Shown here: piece after piece, positions 1 through 5,508 of the stretch | Layout of the letters: each line of letters starts with the position of its first letter | Numbering within the stretch: position 1 is the stretch's first letter | NCBI GenBank assembly: GCA_028708195.1 | Contig: JAQVZK010000158.1 | Location: forward strand, 1-5,808 | Direction: 5' to 3' | Source: Desulfovibrio sp. | GTDB lineage: Bacteria > Desulfobacterota > Desulfovibrionia > Desulfovibrionales > Desulfovibrionaceae | Length of the DNA stretch: 5,808 bases | Notes under the pieces: model-generated | Told to the model about the DNA's origin: nothing | Databases searched by the model: none | Seen by the model: only the letters and a program-made list of their open reading frames with translations | Position numbers and translations under genes: made by a program

Positions 1-514
1 CATGATCGACCATGAATGGGCTGACCAGTTGTGCGAAATTCCCCTGGCCGTGTCTGCTTGCCCCACTGCCGCCGTGCGTCCCACCAAGGTGGAGCTCAAC
101 GGGCAGAAGGTGAACTCCATCGCCATCAAGGAAGACCGCTGCATGTACTGTGGTAACTGCTACACCATGTGCCCCGCGCTGCCCATTTCGGACGGCGAAG
201 GCGACGGCGTGGCCATCATGGTCGGCGGCAAGGTTTCCAACCGCATCAGCATGCCCAAGTTCTCCAAGGTTGTTGTTGGCTTCATTGCCAACGAACCGCC
301 CCGCTGGCCTACACTGACCAAGACCGTGAAGCACATCGTTGAAGTGTACGCAGCCAACGCCAATAAATACGAACGCCTGGGTGACTGGGCCGAGCGCATC
401 GGTTGGGAAAGCTTCTTCAAGCTGACCGGCCTTGAGTTCACCCACCACCTTATCGACGACTTCCGTGATCCCGCCTACTACACCTGGCGTCAGAGCACGC
501 AGTTCAAGTTCTAG
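1..514 (+). CDS. dsrB: Dissimilatory sulfite reductase beta subunit (DsrB), C-terminal part, 5' end outside window
   Basis: DsrB pairs with DsrA in the cytoplasmic alpha2-beta2 enzyme that reduces sulfite with DsrC as co-substrate, the last step of sulfate respiration. The reading frame is already open at the window edge; the ATG at base 2 is internal, since the 170 visible residues are a bit under half of the roughly 380-residue family length. Visible is the inserted ferredoxin-like domain: a CP motif (Cys20 in window numbering) followed by CxxCxxC at Cys47, Cys50 and Cys53, the likely ligands of one [4Fe-4S] cluster. Cys57-Pro looks like the relic of a second ferredoxin cluster site. The siroheme/[4Fe-4S] ligand cysteines lie upstream, outside the window. 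The C-terminus (DPAYYTWRQSTQFKF) is almost invariant in Desulfovibrio as I recall it. No frameshift or missing motif is seen. dsrA is expected immediately upstream. Confidence 0.97.
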   Translation, partial: MIDHEWADQLCEIPLAVSACPTAAVRPTKVELNGQKVNSIAIKEDRCMYCGNCYTMCPALPISDGEGDGVAIMVGGKVSNRISMPKFSKVVVGFIANEPPRWPTLTKTVKHIVEVYAANANKYERLGDWAERIGWESFFKLTGLEFTHHLIDDFRDPAYYTWRQSTQFKF

Positions 515-530
515 GATTATCTTGCTTAAC

Positions 531-557
531 CCCGGCGGCGCATTGAGCGCCGCCGGG
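531..557 (+). repeat. Perfect GC-rich hairpin between dsrB and dsrD
   Basis: Two 11-base arms, CCCGGCGGCGC (531-541) and its exact reverse complement (547-557), enclose a 5-base loop, ATTGA. It starts 16 bases after the dsrB stop and ends 2 bases before the dsrD Shine-Dalgarno. No T-run follows, so it is not a standard intrinsic terminator. By analogy with other hairpins inside operons, it may protect the dsrAB part of the mRNA from 3' exonucleases, set a processing site, or limit dsrD translation. That role is inferred; the structure itself is read directly. Confidence 0.75.
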
Positions 558-559
558 AC

Positions 560-565
560 AGGAGA
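560..565 (+). promoter_or_regulatory. Ribosome binding site of dsrD
   Basis: AGGAGA lies 6 bases before the dsrD ATG at 572, a strong Shine-Dalgarno at good spacing. It begins only 2 bases after the preceding 11-bp stem, so a ribosome loading here would meet that structure. Confidence 0.85.
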
Positions 566-571
566 ACCATA

Positions 572-808
572 ATGGCTGACGACAAAGACATTGTTGTTGA
601 TTTTTTGAACAGCAAGGCTGGCTCCAAGTCCAAGTTCTACTTCAAGGACTTCACTGAGCTGTTCCCCGACAGAGGCCCCCGCGACGTGAAGAAAGTCCTC
701 ACCAAGCTGGTCAACGAAGAAGTGCTGGAGTTCTGGTCTTCAGGTTCCACCACCATGTACGGTCTCAAAGGTGCGGGCAAGCAGTCTCACGCTGAAGGTG
801 AAGACTAG
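572..808 (+). CDS. dsrD: Dissimilatory sulfite reductase-associated protein DsrD
   Basis: The 78-residue product matches the family's full length. It is a small cytoplasmic winged-helix protein found with dsrAB in sulfate reducers; published work describes it as an activator of DsrAB sulfite reduction rather than a DNA regulator. Recognisable stretches are the opening helix DIVVDFLNSKAGSKSKFYF (about residues 6-24), the middle helices around RDVKKVLTKLVNEEVLEFW (37-55), and the wing with STTMYGLKGAGKQ (59-71), nearly unchanged from the D. vulgaris protein as I remember it. The tail is acidic (EGED). The start is fixed by the AGGAGA 6 bases upstream. It follows dsrB by 57 bases on the same strand and is very likely co-transcribed with it. 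The gene is lysine-rich with mostly AAG codons, consistent with high expression. No cbiA/cobB-like gene follows it. Confidence 0.97.
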   Translation: MADDKDIVVDFLNSKAGSKSKFYFKDFTELFPDRGPRDVKKVLTKLVNEEVLEFWSSGSTTMYGLKGAGKQSHAEGED

Positions 809-988
809 CGGTTGGCTTTTTTAGCCGGGTGCGGCGCTGTACTACTTTTCTGTTCAGGGTCTGGCGCAGCTTGTTTGCGACAGCCATGAAAGGCTTGTGC
901 TTACCGCCCACGACTAAAAATATCCAAACGCCAAGATTGACTCGTTCATGGCGTTCGCAGGGCTCGTCAGCCTTTGCGTGATGGCCTC
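809..988. other. Noncoding spacer after dsrD
   Basis: No convincing gene is seen here. A possible 31-codon frame from the ATG at 886 has no Shine-Dalgarno and no recognisable product. Just after the dsrD stop there is a run of six T (817-822) flanked by a weak GGCT/AGCC stem, too short for a terminator. A 7-base inverted repeat (AACGCCA 927-933, TGGCGTT 949-955) is the only other structure noted. With the following palindrome and the amrA leader, the gene-free stretch runs 809-1172. Confidence 0.6.
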
Positions 989-1030
989 ATGCAAGAAATG
1001 CCGCAACAATTGTTGCGGCATTTCTTGCAT
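989..1030. terminator. 42-bp perfect palindrome, probable bidirectional intrinsic terminator of the dsr unit
   Basis: Bases 989-1009 are the exact reverse complement of 1010-1030. Read as RNA in either direction, it has an A-rich lead (AAGAAA), a GC-rich stem (ATGCCGCAAC with its complement, AATT at the tip) and a T-rich exit (TTTCTT), the layout of a Rho-independent terminator with an A-tract on the other side. It lies 180 bases beyond dsrD and 143 bases before amrA, so it probably ends the dsr transcript and insulates amrA. No gene on the minus strand nearby needs termination from the right, so the symmetry may simply give extra stem length. Confidence 0.7.
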
Positions 1031-1162
1031 TGTACCGGGCACTGCGCCTATGCTTTACAGCACCTTGGGCGGGTTACTGGCGGTGTTAGCCTGGGGGTTT
1101 TGAAGTGTGGCCCGGTTTTGTGGTGCTGGCGAGGCTTGTGCGGTGGCCCGTAAAAATCCTAC

Positions 1163-1167
1163 AGGAG
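1163..1167 (+). promoter_or_regulatory. Ribosome binding site that sets the amrA start
   Basis: AGGAG sits 5 bases before the ATG at 1173. The same frame is open back to a GTG at 1107, but that start lacks a Shine-Dalgarno, and the 22 extra residues (MARFCGAGEACAVARK...) do not resemble AMMECR1 proteins. The ATG at 1173 is therefore preferred. Confidence 0.8.
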
Positions 1168-1172
1168 CAGGC

Positions 1173-1751
1173 ATGGGAACTTCCTTCAGCCTCACTGGTG
1201 CGGAAAAGAAATTTTTGAGCCGTTTGGCGCGCATGTCTATTGAAGCGGGCCTTGTGGGCAAGGTGGTGGAAGCTGTTCCGGCTTTGCCAGAGGTTTTGGA
1301 CAATCCGCAAAGTATGCTGCGGCGGCATTTGGGCGGATTTGTGACCATTTCAATTGAAAACAAGCTGCGCGGTTGCATTGGCAGTATTGTCGGTCAGGAG
1401 CCTTTGTATAGGAATATCTGGCGCATGGCGGCTTCGGCCGCGTTCAGTGACCCAAGGTTTCCGCCGTTGAGGCTTGAGGAGTGGCGCAATAATCCTGAGC
1501 TGGAAATATCTGTTCTGGATGAGCTGACGCCCTGCCTGAATCCAGAGGCAATTGAGGTGGGCCGGCATGGCCTTGTGCTTCAATACCAGCATCAGAGCGG
1601 CGTTTTTTTGCCGCAGGTTCCTGTGGAGCAGGGTTGGGACCGGTTGTCCTACCTTGAAAATCTCTGCACCAAGGCAGGGGTGCCCAAGAACAGCTGGCAG
1701 CAGCCTTTGGCGCGGCTGTTCTGGTTTGAAGCTTTGGTTTTTCCGGCATAG
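1173..1751 (+). CDS. amrA: AMMECR1-domain protein (AmrA-type, AmmeMemoRadiSam system protein A family)
   Basis: The 192-residue product is one complete AMMECR1 domain, a widespread family with no established reaction; many members are encoded next to Memo-like and radical-SAM proteins. Family marks visible are the signature LRGCIGS (residues 65-71), DPRFPPL (93-99), EISVLDELTP (111-120), a GLVLQ...SGVFLPQVP strand pair (133-150), Trp155, and a C-terminal FWFEALVF strand (183-190). No signal peptide or membrane segment is seen, so it is presumably cytoplasmic. The ATG at 1173 is chosen over the GTG at 1107 on its AGGAG site. It stands alone: upstream is a terminator-like palindrome, downstream a 300-base leader of another gene, and no Memo or radical-SAM gene is in view. 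Codon use (many TTG and TTT) looks less optimised than in dsrB/dsrD. No clear sigma-70 promoter was found. The family call is firm; the gene symbol follows family naming and the function is unknown. Confidence 0.93.
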   Translation: MGTSFSLTGAEKKFLSRLARMSIEAGLVGKVVEAVPALPEVLDNPQSMLRRHLGGFVTISIENKLRGCIGSIVGQEPLYRNIWRMAASAAFSDPRFPPLRLEEWRNNPELEISVLDELTPCLNPEAIEVGRHGLVLQYQHQSGVFLPQVPVEQGWDRLSYLENLCTKAGVPKNSWQQPLARLFWFEALVFPA

Positions 1752-2024
1752 CGCATGTGAATGCTTGGGGGGACATGTCTGCCCGGCCTGCCCACGCTGT
1801 CTTTGAATGCCTCCGGGACACCTCTTTCGGGCAGCTCATCGTTACTATTGCAGTTGGACGAGGCGTTGATATCTGAGCACCGCAGCGCTGAAATTGCAGG
1901 CAGTTTCAACGCCGGTCAGCCTTGCGCATGCTGTTGTGGCACATTGCCAGACGAAGTCTAAAACCCTGGCCTTGACGCTTTAGCCCGATACTGGTGTGAA
2001 GATCGCCCCATATGCGCATGGTAC
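1752..2024. other. Noncoding region between amrA and the ribB promoter
   Basis: No gene is supported. A 66-codon frame from 1761 and opposing frames lack Shine-Dalgarno sites and look like chance. Two overlapping inverted repeats are present: GGCGTTGA (1862-1869) with TCAACGCC (1906-1913), and GCGCTGAAATT (1885-1895) with AGTTTCAACGC (1902-1912, one mismatch and one G-U). Both use the same right-hand arm, so they exclude each other. No T-run follows, and no good terminator for amrA was found. A TTGACG at 1972-1977 has only a poor -10 partner (TGTGAA). Confidence 0.5.
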
Positions 2025-2053
2025 TTGCCTTGGCGTAAACCTGAGCGTAAAGT
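2025..2053 (+). promoter_or_regulatory. Candidate sigma-70 promoter of ribB
   Basis: TTGCCT (2025-2030) and TAAAGT (2048-2053) are 17 bases apart, each matching 4 of 6 consensus positions. Transcription would start near 2060-2061, directly at the first base-paired helix of the FMN riboswitch, which is where a riboswitch-controlled transcript usually begins. That placement is the main support; the boxes alone are moderate. Confidence 0.55.
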
Positions 2054-2060
2054 GCTCATG

Positions 2061-2201
2061 TTTCTCAGGGCGGGGTGCAAGTCCCCACCGGCGGTGATGC
2101 GGCAGCTTTCAAGCTCCGCCAGCCCGCGAGCGCCCATGTTGGGGTCAGCAGATTCGGTGCGAATCCGAAGCCGACGGTAACAGTCCGGATGGAAGAGAAC
2201 G
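2061..2201 (+). promoter_or_regulatory. FMN riboswitch (RFN element)
   Basis: The region carries the RFN consensus in order: CTCAGGGCGGGGTG, then TCCCCACCGGCGGT, AGCCCGCGAGCG, a small CCC/GGGG stem, TCAGCAGATTCGGTG, AATCCGAAGCCGACGGT, and ACAGTCCGGATGGAAGAGAA. The closing helix P1 pairs TTCTC (2062-2066) with GAGAA (2195-2199). The variable P3 stem is GCGG...CCGC around AGCTTTCAAGCT. FMN binding to this aptamer represses riboflavin synthesis or transport genes. The next gene is ribB, as expected. The expression platform is the 160 bases that follow; it has no U-tract terminator, so translational control is more likely, as is common in Gram-negative bacteria. Confidence 0.97.
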
Positions 2202-2271
2202 GCTATAGCCACGCGGAAATTCCGTGCGCCGTGCGCATGATTTCTGACGTCGCCTGCGCAATGGCTTTGTT

Positions 2272-2291
2272 ACGTCGGTTCGAACCGACGT
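2272..2291 (+). repeat. 20-base perfect palindrome in the ribB leader
   Basis: ACGTCGGTTC (2272-2281) is followed directly by its reverse complement (2282-2291). Around it are a direct repeat GACGTCGC (2246-2253, 2287-2294) and three copies of the self-complementary TGCGCA (2232-2237, 2255-2260, 2301-2306), which allow alternative pairings. It lies between the FMN aptamer and the ribB start, so it is probably part of the riboswitch expression platform. A protein-binding site is the other possibility. Confidence 0.6.
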
Positions 2292-2330
2292 CGCAGAGTC
2301 TGCGCAGTCCGTCCGCGCCCTGATGCACCC

Positions 2331-2359
2331 TCTCCCGGTACTGAAACCGGAAATGGAGA
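2331..2359 (+). promoter_or_regulatory. Candidate hairpin sequestering the ribB Shine-Dalgarno
   Basis: CCGGT (2335-2339) pairs with ACCGG (2346-2350) around a 6-base loop, and TCTC (2331-2334) can continue the stem with GAGA (2356-2359) across a 5-base bulge. The GAGA overlaps the GGAG (2355-2358) used to start ribB at 2365. FMN-bound aptamer would be expected to favour this closed form. The pairings are visible; the switching role is inferred. Confidence 0.45.
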
Positions 2360-2364
2360 ATGGC

Positions 2365-3036
2365 ATGCATCAGTCTACACTTTCCCTCAATTCTTTTGGC
2401 AATCCCGAAGAACGCGTGCACAGGGCTTTGGCGTCCTTGCGTGCAGGCGGCGGCGTTCTTGTGGTGGACGACGAGGACCGCGAAAATGAGGGAGACCTTA
2501 TTTTTTCGGCCCAGACCATCACCGAGCCGCAAATGGCCATGCTTATCCGTCATTGCAGCGGTATTGTCTGTCTGTGCCTTACTGACGAGCACACGCGCCG
2601 CCTTGACCTGCCTATGATGACAGACAACAACACCAACACCCAGCAGACAGCCTTCACCATCACTATCGAGGCCGCCACTGGTGTGACCACCGGGGTTTCC
2701 GCTGCTGACCGGGTTGCCACCATACGGGCGGCGGTGGCAGACAATGCCTGCCCCGCAGACTTGCGCCGCCCCGGCCATGTGTTCCCCTTGCGGGCACGGC
2801 CCGGAGGGGTGCTGGAACGGCGCGGGCATACGGAAGCTACCGTAGACCTTATGCGTATGGCCGGGCATGCGCCCTGCGGCGTACTGTGCGAGCTGACAAT
2901 GGATGACGGCAGCATGGCCCGCCTGCCACAGGTGGCGGCCTTTGCCGTGGCCCATACTATACCTCTGTGCAGTGTGGAAGACCTTGTGGCCTGGCGATTG
3001 AGTCTGGCGGATGAGAAAATGGCTATATCAGCCTAA
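2365..3036 (+). CDS. ribB: 3,4-dihydroxy-2-butanone 4-phosphate synthase (RibB)
   Basis: RibB converts ribulose 5-phosphate to 3,4-dihydroxy-2-butanone 4-phosphate and formate, supplying the four-carbon unit of riboflavin; it needs Mg2+ and is cytoplasmic. The 223-residue product aligns along its whole length with E. coli RibB (217 residues). Visible are the acidic active loop [10 protein letters not shown] (35-44, with Arg39, Glu40, Glu42, Asp44), RHCSGIVCL (62-70), [12 protein letters not shown] (105-116), RPGHVFPL (135-142), HTEATVDLM (155-163, metal ligand His155) and CELT (175-178, Glu176). There is no fused GTP cyclohydrolase II (RibA) domain. Start choice: the frame is open from ATGs at 2323 and 2353, but GGAG at 2355-2358 is well spaced for 2365, and the E. 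coli N-terminus aligns there. The leader of about 300 bases carries an FMN riboswitch, so it should be repressed by FMN. No other riboflavin gene is adjacent. Confidence 0.97.
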   Translation: MHQSTLSLNSFGNPEERVHRALASLRAGGGVLVVDDEDRENEGDLIFSAQTITEPQMAMLIRHCSGIVCLCLTDEHTRRLDLPMMTDNNTNTQQTAFTITIEAATGVTTGVSAADRVATIRAAVADNACPADLRRPGHVFPLRARPGGVLERRGHTEATVDLMRMAGHAPCGVLCELTMDDGSMARLPQVAAFAVAHTIPLCSVEDLVAWRLSLADEKMAISA

Positions 3037-3075
3037 AAGCTGTTTCTAACTACGGGTTTTGACGATTATTGCGCC

Positions 3076-3139
3076 AAGCGGCCTTTTTTATGAAGGGAGA
3101 GTATCCTTATCTACTCGACCGGAATGAAAAGGGCCGCTT
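3076..3139. terminator. Long-stem terminator between convergent ribB and recD2
   Basis: AAGCGGCC plus a T-run and AT (3076-3091) pairs with 3124-3139 to give about 16 base pairs including two G-U pairs. The 32-base interior holds its own small hairpin, GAGTA/TACTC (3099-3103, 3112-3116). On the plus strand the stem is followed by TTTTTG (the last two stem T plus three more), fitting termination of ribB 40 bases after its stop. On the minus strand the exit is CTTGGCGC, a poor U-tract, so termination of recD2 from the other side is less sure. Confidence 0.65.
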
Positions 3140-3249
3140 TTTGTGCTCGTTGTAATATCTTTGAATTATAAATAATTAGCGGCTTCTGCTTCGGGAGCTT
3201 CCCTCCTCCACAAAGTATTTCAATCGAATTTTGTTCGTACCACTGCCGT
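3140..3249. other. AT-rich 3' flank of recD2
   Basis: Bases 3151-3180 are markedly AT-rich compared with the rest of the window. Beyond them, the minus strand carries three close GAAGC repeats (about 3182-3202) and a tiny GGGA/TCCC stem. No gene or convincing promoter was seen; it is most simply the 3' untranslated region of recD2. Confidence 0.4.
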
Positions 3250-5508
3250 CTAGCAGGGGCGCAGGCGTTCAGCCAGGCGGGTATAGCGCTTGCGGGTCTT
3301 GTTGTTTTTGACGGCCATGTGCAGCGCGCGTGATTCGCCCACCAGGATGACCAGTTTTTTGCCGCGTGTTGCGCCCGTGTAGATGAGGTTGCGCTGCAGC
3401 AGCATATAGTGCTGCATCATAATGGGAATGACCACCGCGGGGTATTCCGACCCCTGGGACTTGTGGATGGATATGGCGTAGGCCGGGGCCACTTCGTCCA
3501 GTTCGTCAAACTCGTAGGGCACAACGCGATCGTCAAAGGTTATGCTTAAAGTGCGCTCGGTGAGATCGAGAAAGCTGATGCGTCCCATATCGCCGTTAAA
3601 CACGTCTTTGTCGTAATTATTGCGGATCTGCATGACCTTGTCGTGCAGGCGAAAGGCGCGGTCGCCGCGGCGCACTTCGAGGCCGTTGGGGTTCAGGGCT
3701 TCTTGCAGGCGGGCGTTCATTTGTCCCGCGCCCACGGCCCCCTTGTGCATGGGGGTGAGCACCTGAATGTCGTTGATGGCGTCAAAGCCAAACCGGCGTG
3801 GAATATGATTGCGCACAAGGTCCACCATCAGGTCGGCGGCCTTTTCGGGGTCGTTTTGATGGATAAAGTAAAAATCTGAAAGGCGGTCCTTGCTGGATTC
3901 AAGGGAGGGGACTTCGCCCTTGTTGATAAGGTGGGCGTTGCAGATGATCTCGCTTTCTGCCGACTGGCGAAAAATTTCGGTAAGTTCCACCACCGGCACC
4001 ACATTGGAGGTGATGACATCGGCCAGCACGTTGCCAGGGCCAACGGAAGGCAACTGGTGCACGTCGCCCACGAGCACAAGGGTTGCTCCCAGGGGCACGG
4101 CCTTGAGCAGATGGTAGAAGAGCATGGTATCCATCATGGATGCTTCGTCCACCACCAGCAGGCCGCAGGCCAGCGGGCTGTCTTCATTGCGGGCAAAGCC
4201 GTCTTCCTTGGGGCTGTACTCAAGCAAACGGTGGATGGTGCTGGCCTCGCGCTTGGAGGTCTCAGCCATGCGTTTGGCGGCGCGGCCCGTGGGTGCCGCC
4301 AAAAGGATGCGGGCGCGCACTTCGGCAAAGAGCTTGATGATGGCGTTGATAATGGTGGTTTTGCCTGTGCCGGGGCCGCCTGTGAGCACCATAACCTTGC
4401 TGCGGGCGGCCATGCGCACGGCTTCAAGCTGTTCTGGGGCAAGGCCGATATCCAGTTGGGCCACCACCTTGTCCACAGTGGCGTCGGCATTTTCAAAACG
4501 TATGGACTTGGGCGAGTTCAGCAATCGTTGCAGGTAAAAGGCGGTTTTTGATTCATAGTGGAAGTAGCGTCGCAAATAGACGCCGGTTTCTGACTGGCAG
4601 GCTGCCCCGTCGGCGTCTGCGCCAGGCATATCCATATCTTCACGCACGATGCGCTCGTCGGCCTCAAGGCTTGCCAAAGCGTCGCTCACAAGACCTTCGT
4701 CCACGCCCAGTTGCGCGCAAACGGCCAGCATGAGGGCTGGTTGGGGCAGGTAGACGTTGCCGTCGTCCGTGGCTTTTTGCAGCACATAGAGGGTGCCTGC
4801 CTGGATACGCAGGGGATGGTCGTGCTCAAAGCCCAGCTTGCGCGCCGCCGCGTCTGCGGTGACAAAGCCGATGCCGTGAATATCCATTGCCAGGCGATAG
4901 GGGTTTTCGCGCACAACGGTCAGGGCATCGGCCCCGTAGGCGCGGTAGATGCGCACCGCGTAGGCCGGAGTGATGCCGTGGGGCTGCAAAAAGAGCAGCA
5001 GGTCGCGTATTCCCCGGTGTTCGGCCCAGGAGGTACGGATGCGGTCGAGGCTTTTTTTGCCTACCCCGCGCACCTTGAGCAGGCATTCCGGTTCTTCGTC
5101 CAGCACGCGGATGGTGTCGGTACCAAAGGTCTTGACGATGCGTGAGGCCATTTCATCACCAACCCCCTTGATCAGGCCGGAGGCAAGATAAAGGCGGATG
5201 CCCTCGCTGGTGGCGGGCATCATTTCTTCGGCGTGGCTAAACTCGATCTGGCGGCCAAAACGGGCGTTGTTGACCCAGCGCCCGGCAAGCTTCATCTGCA
5301 CCCCTGCCTGGGGATTGACCATATGCCCCACGCAGCCCACAGAATCGCGCGGGCGGGTCAGGCCAGCGTCGCCGCCAGAACTGTTAACGCTGGCGGGCAT
5401 AAGACGCAGGACGGTGTAGCCGTTTTCTTCGTTGTGAAAGACCACGCGCTCAATGGTGCCGGTGATTTCAACGGCATCGGGGTCTTGCAGCAGGGACATT
5501 TCCTTCAT
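3250..5508 (-). CDS. recD2: RecD2-type ATP-dependent DNA helicase (SF1B, RecD/TraA family)
   Basis: The 752-residue product is a 5'-3' DNA helicase of the stand-alone RecD2 type, which works without RecB and RecC and is linked to replication-fork and repair functions in other bacteria. The long N-terminal region distinguishes it from RecBCD-type RecD: an opening strand VEITGTIERVVFHNEENGYTV (13-33), then helix-hairpin-helix units around LIKGVGDEMASRIV (112-125), LLKVRGVGKKSLDRI (143-157) and IHGIGFVTADAAA (210-222). Helicase motifs follow in order: Walker A GGPGTGKTT (377-385), Ia APTGRAAKRM (405-414), STIHRLL (423-429), Walker B VVDEAS (452-457), III GDVHQLPSVGPG (481-492), IV LTEIFRQ (509-515), and V/VI regions YAISIHKSQGSE (677-688) and NLIYTGATRGK (707-717). 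All key residues are present. Length falls within the family range (about 715 in Deinococcus, near 800 in Bacillus). Residues about 38-57 look like a low-conservation insert. The ATG at 5508 overlaps the upstream stop (ATGA), with a weak AGGA 11 bases before it; an ATG at 5499 is the alternative. Confidence 0.95.
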   Translation of the reverse strand: MKEMSLLQDPDAVEITGTIERVVFHNEENGYTVLRLMPASVNSSGGDAGLTRPRDSVGCVGHMVNPQAGVQMKLAGRWVNNARFGRQIEFSHAEEMMPATSEGIRLYLASGLIKGVGDEMASRIVKTFGTDTIRVLDEEPECLLKVRGVGKKSLDRIRTSWAEHRGIRDLLLFLQPHGITPAYAVRIYRAYGADALTVVRENPYRLAMDIHGIGFVTADAAARKLGFEHDHPLRIQAGTLYVLQKATDDGNVYLPQPALMLAVCAQLGVDEGLVSDALASLEADERIVREDMDMPGADADGAACQSETGVYLRRYFHYESKTAFYLQRLLNSPKSIRFENADATVDKVVAQLDIGLAPEQLEAVRMAARSKVMVLTGGPGTGKTTIINAIIKLFAEVRARILLAAPTGRAAKRMAETSKREASTIHRLLEYSPKEDGFARNEDSPLACGLLVVDEASMMDTMLFYHLLKAVPLGATLVLVGDVHQLPSVGPGNVLADVITSNVVPVVELTEIFRQSAESEIICNAHLINKGEVPSLESSKDRLSDFYFIHQNDPEKAADLMVDLVRNHIPRRFGFDAINDIQVLTPMHKGAVGAGQMNARLQEALNPNGLEVRRGDRAFRLHDKVMQIRNNYDKDVFNGDMGRISFLDLTERTLSITFDDRVVPYEFDELDEVAPAYAISIHKSQGSEYPAVVIPIMMQHYMLLQRNLIYTGATRGKKLVILVGESRALHMAVKNNKTRKRYTRLAERLRPC

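Noticed and set aside
807..838. T-run with flanking GGCT/AGCC just after dsrD as a terminator
   Set aside because: The T-run is in the loop, not after the stem, and the stem has only four Watson-Crick pairs; the palindrome at 989-1030 is a far better terminator.
886..981. 31-codon open frame downstream of dsrD
   Set aside because: No ribosome binding site before the ATG, no recognisable product, and this length occurs by chance.
1107..1172. GTG at 1107 as the start of the AMMECR1 gene
   Set aside because: No Shine-Dalgarno there and the extra 22 residues do not look like the family; AGGAG before 1173 decides the start.
1761..1961. 66-codon open frame after amrA
   Set aside because: No Shine-Dalgarno, low-complexity Ser/Leu/Cys content and no family resemblance; noncoding is the simpler reading.
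1972..2000. TTGACG ... TGTGAA as the ribB promoter
   Set aside because: The -35 is good but the -10 matches only 3 of 6, and the start would fall about 50 bases before the riboswitch; the pair at 2025-2053 fits better.
2323..2364. Earlier ATGs at 2323 and 2353 as ribB starts
   Set aside because: Neither has a good Shine-Dalgarno, and alignment with E. coli RibB begins at the ATG at 2365.
2203..2955. 250-codon open frame on the minus strand opposite ribB
   Set aside because: It lies antisense to a clearly conserved ribB and its leader, is rich in His, Gly and Arg as expected from a GC-rich shadow frame, and resembles no family I know.
3144..3180. AT-rich stretch with TATAAA as a promoter
   Set aside because: No properly spaced -35 was found on the plus strand, and a plus-strand start would only run antisense into recD2.
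3931..4551. 206-codon open frame on the plus strand opposite recD2
   Set aside because: It is antisense to the helicase core motifs of recD2; its composition mirrors the conserved minus-strand codons and no product is recognisable.
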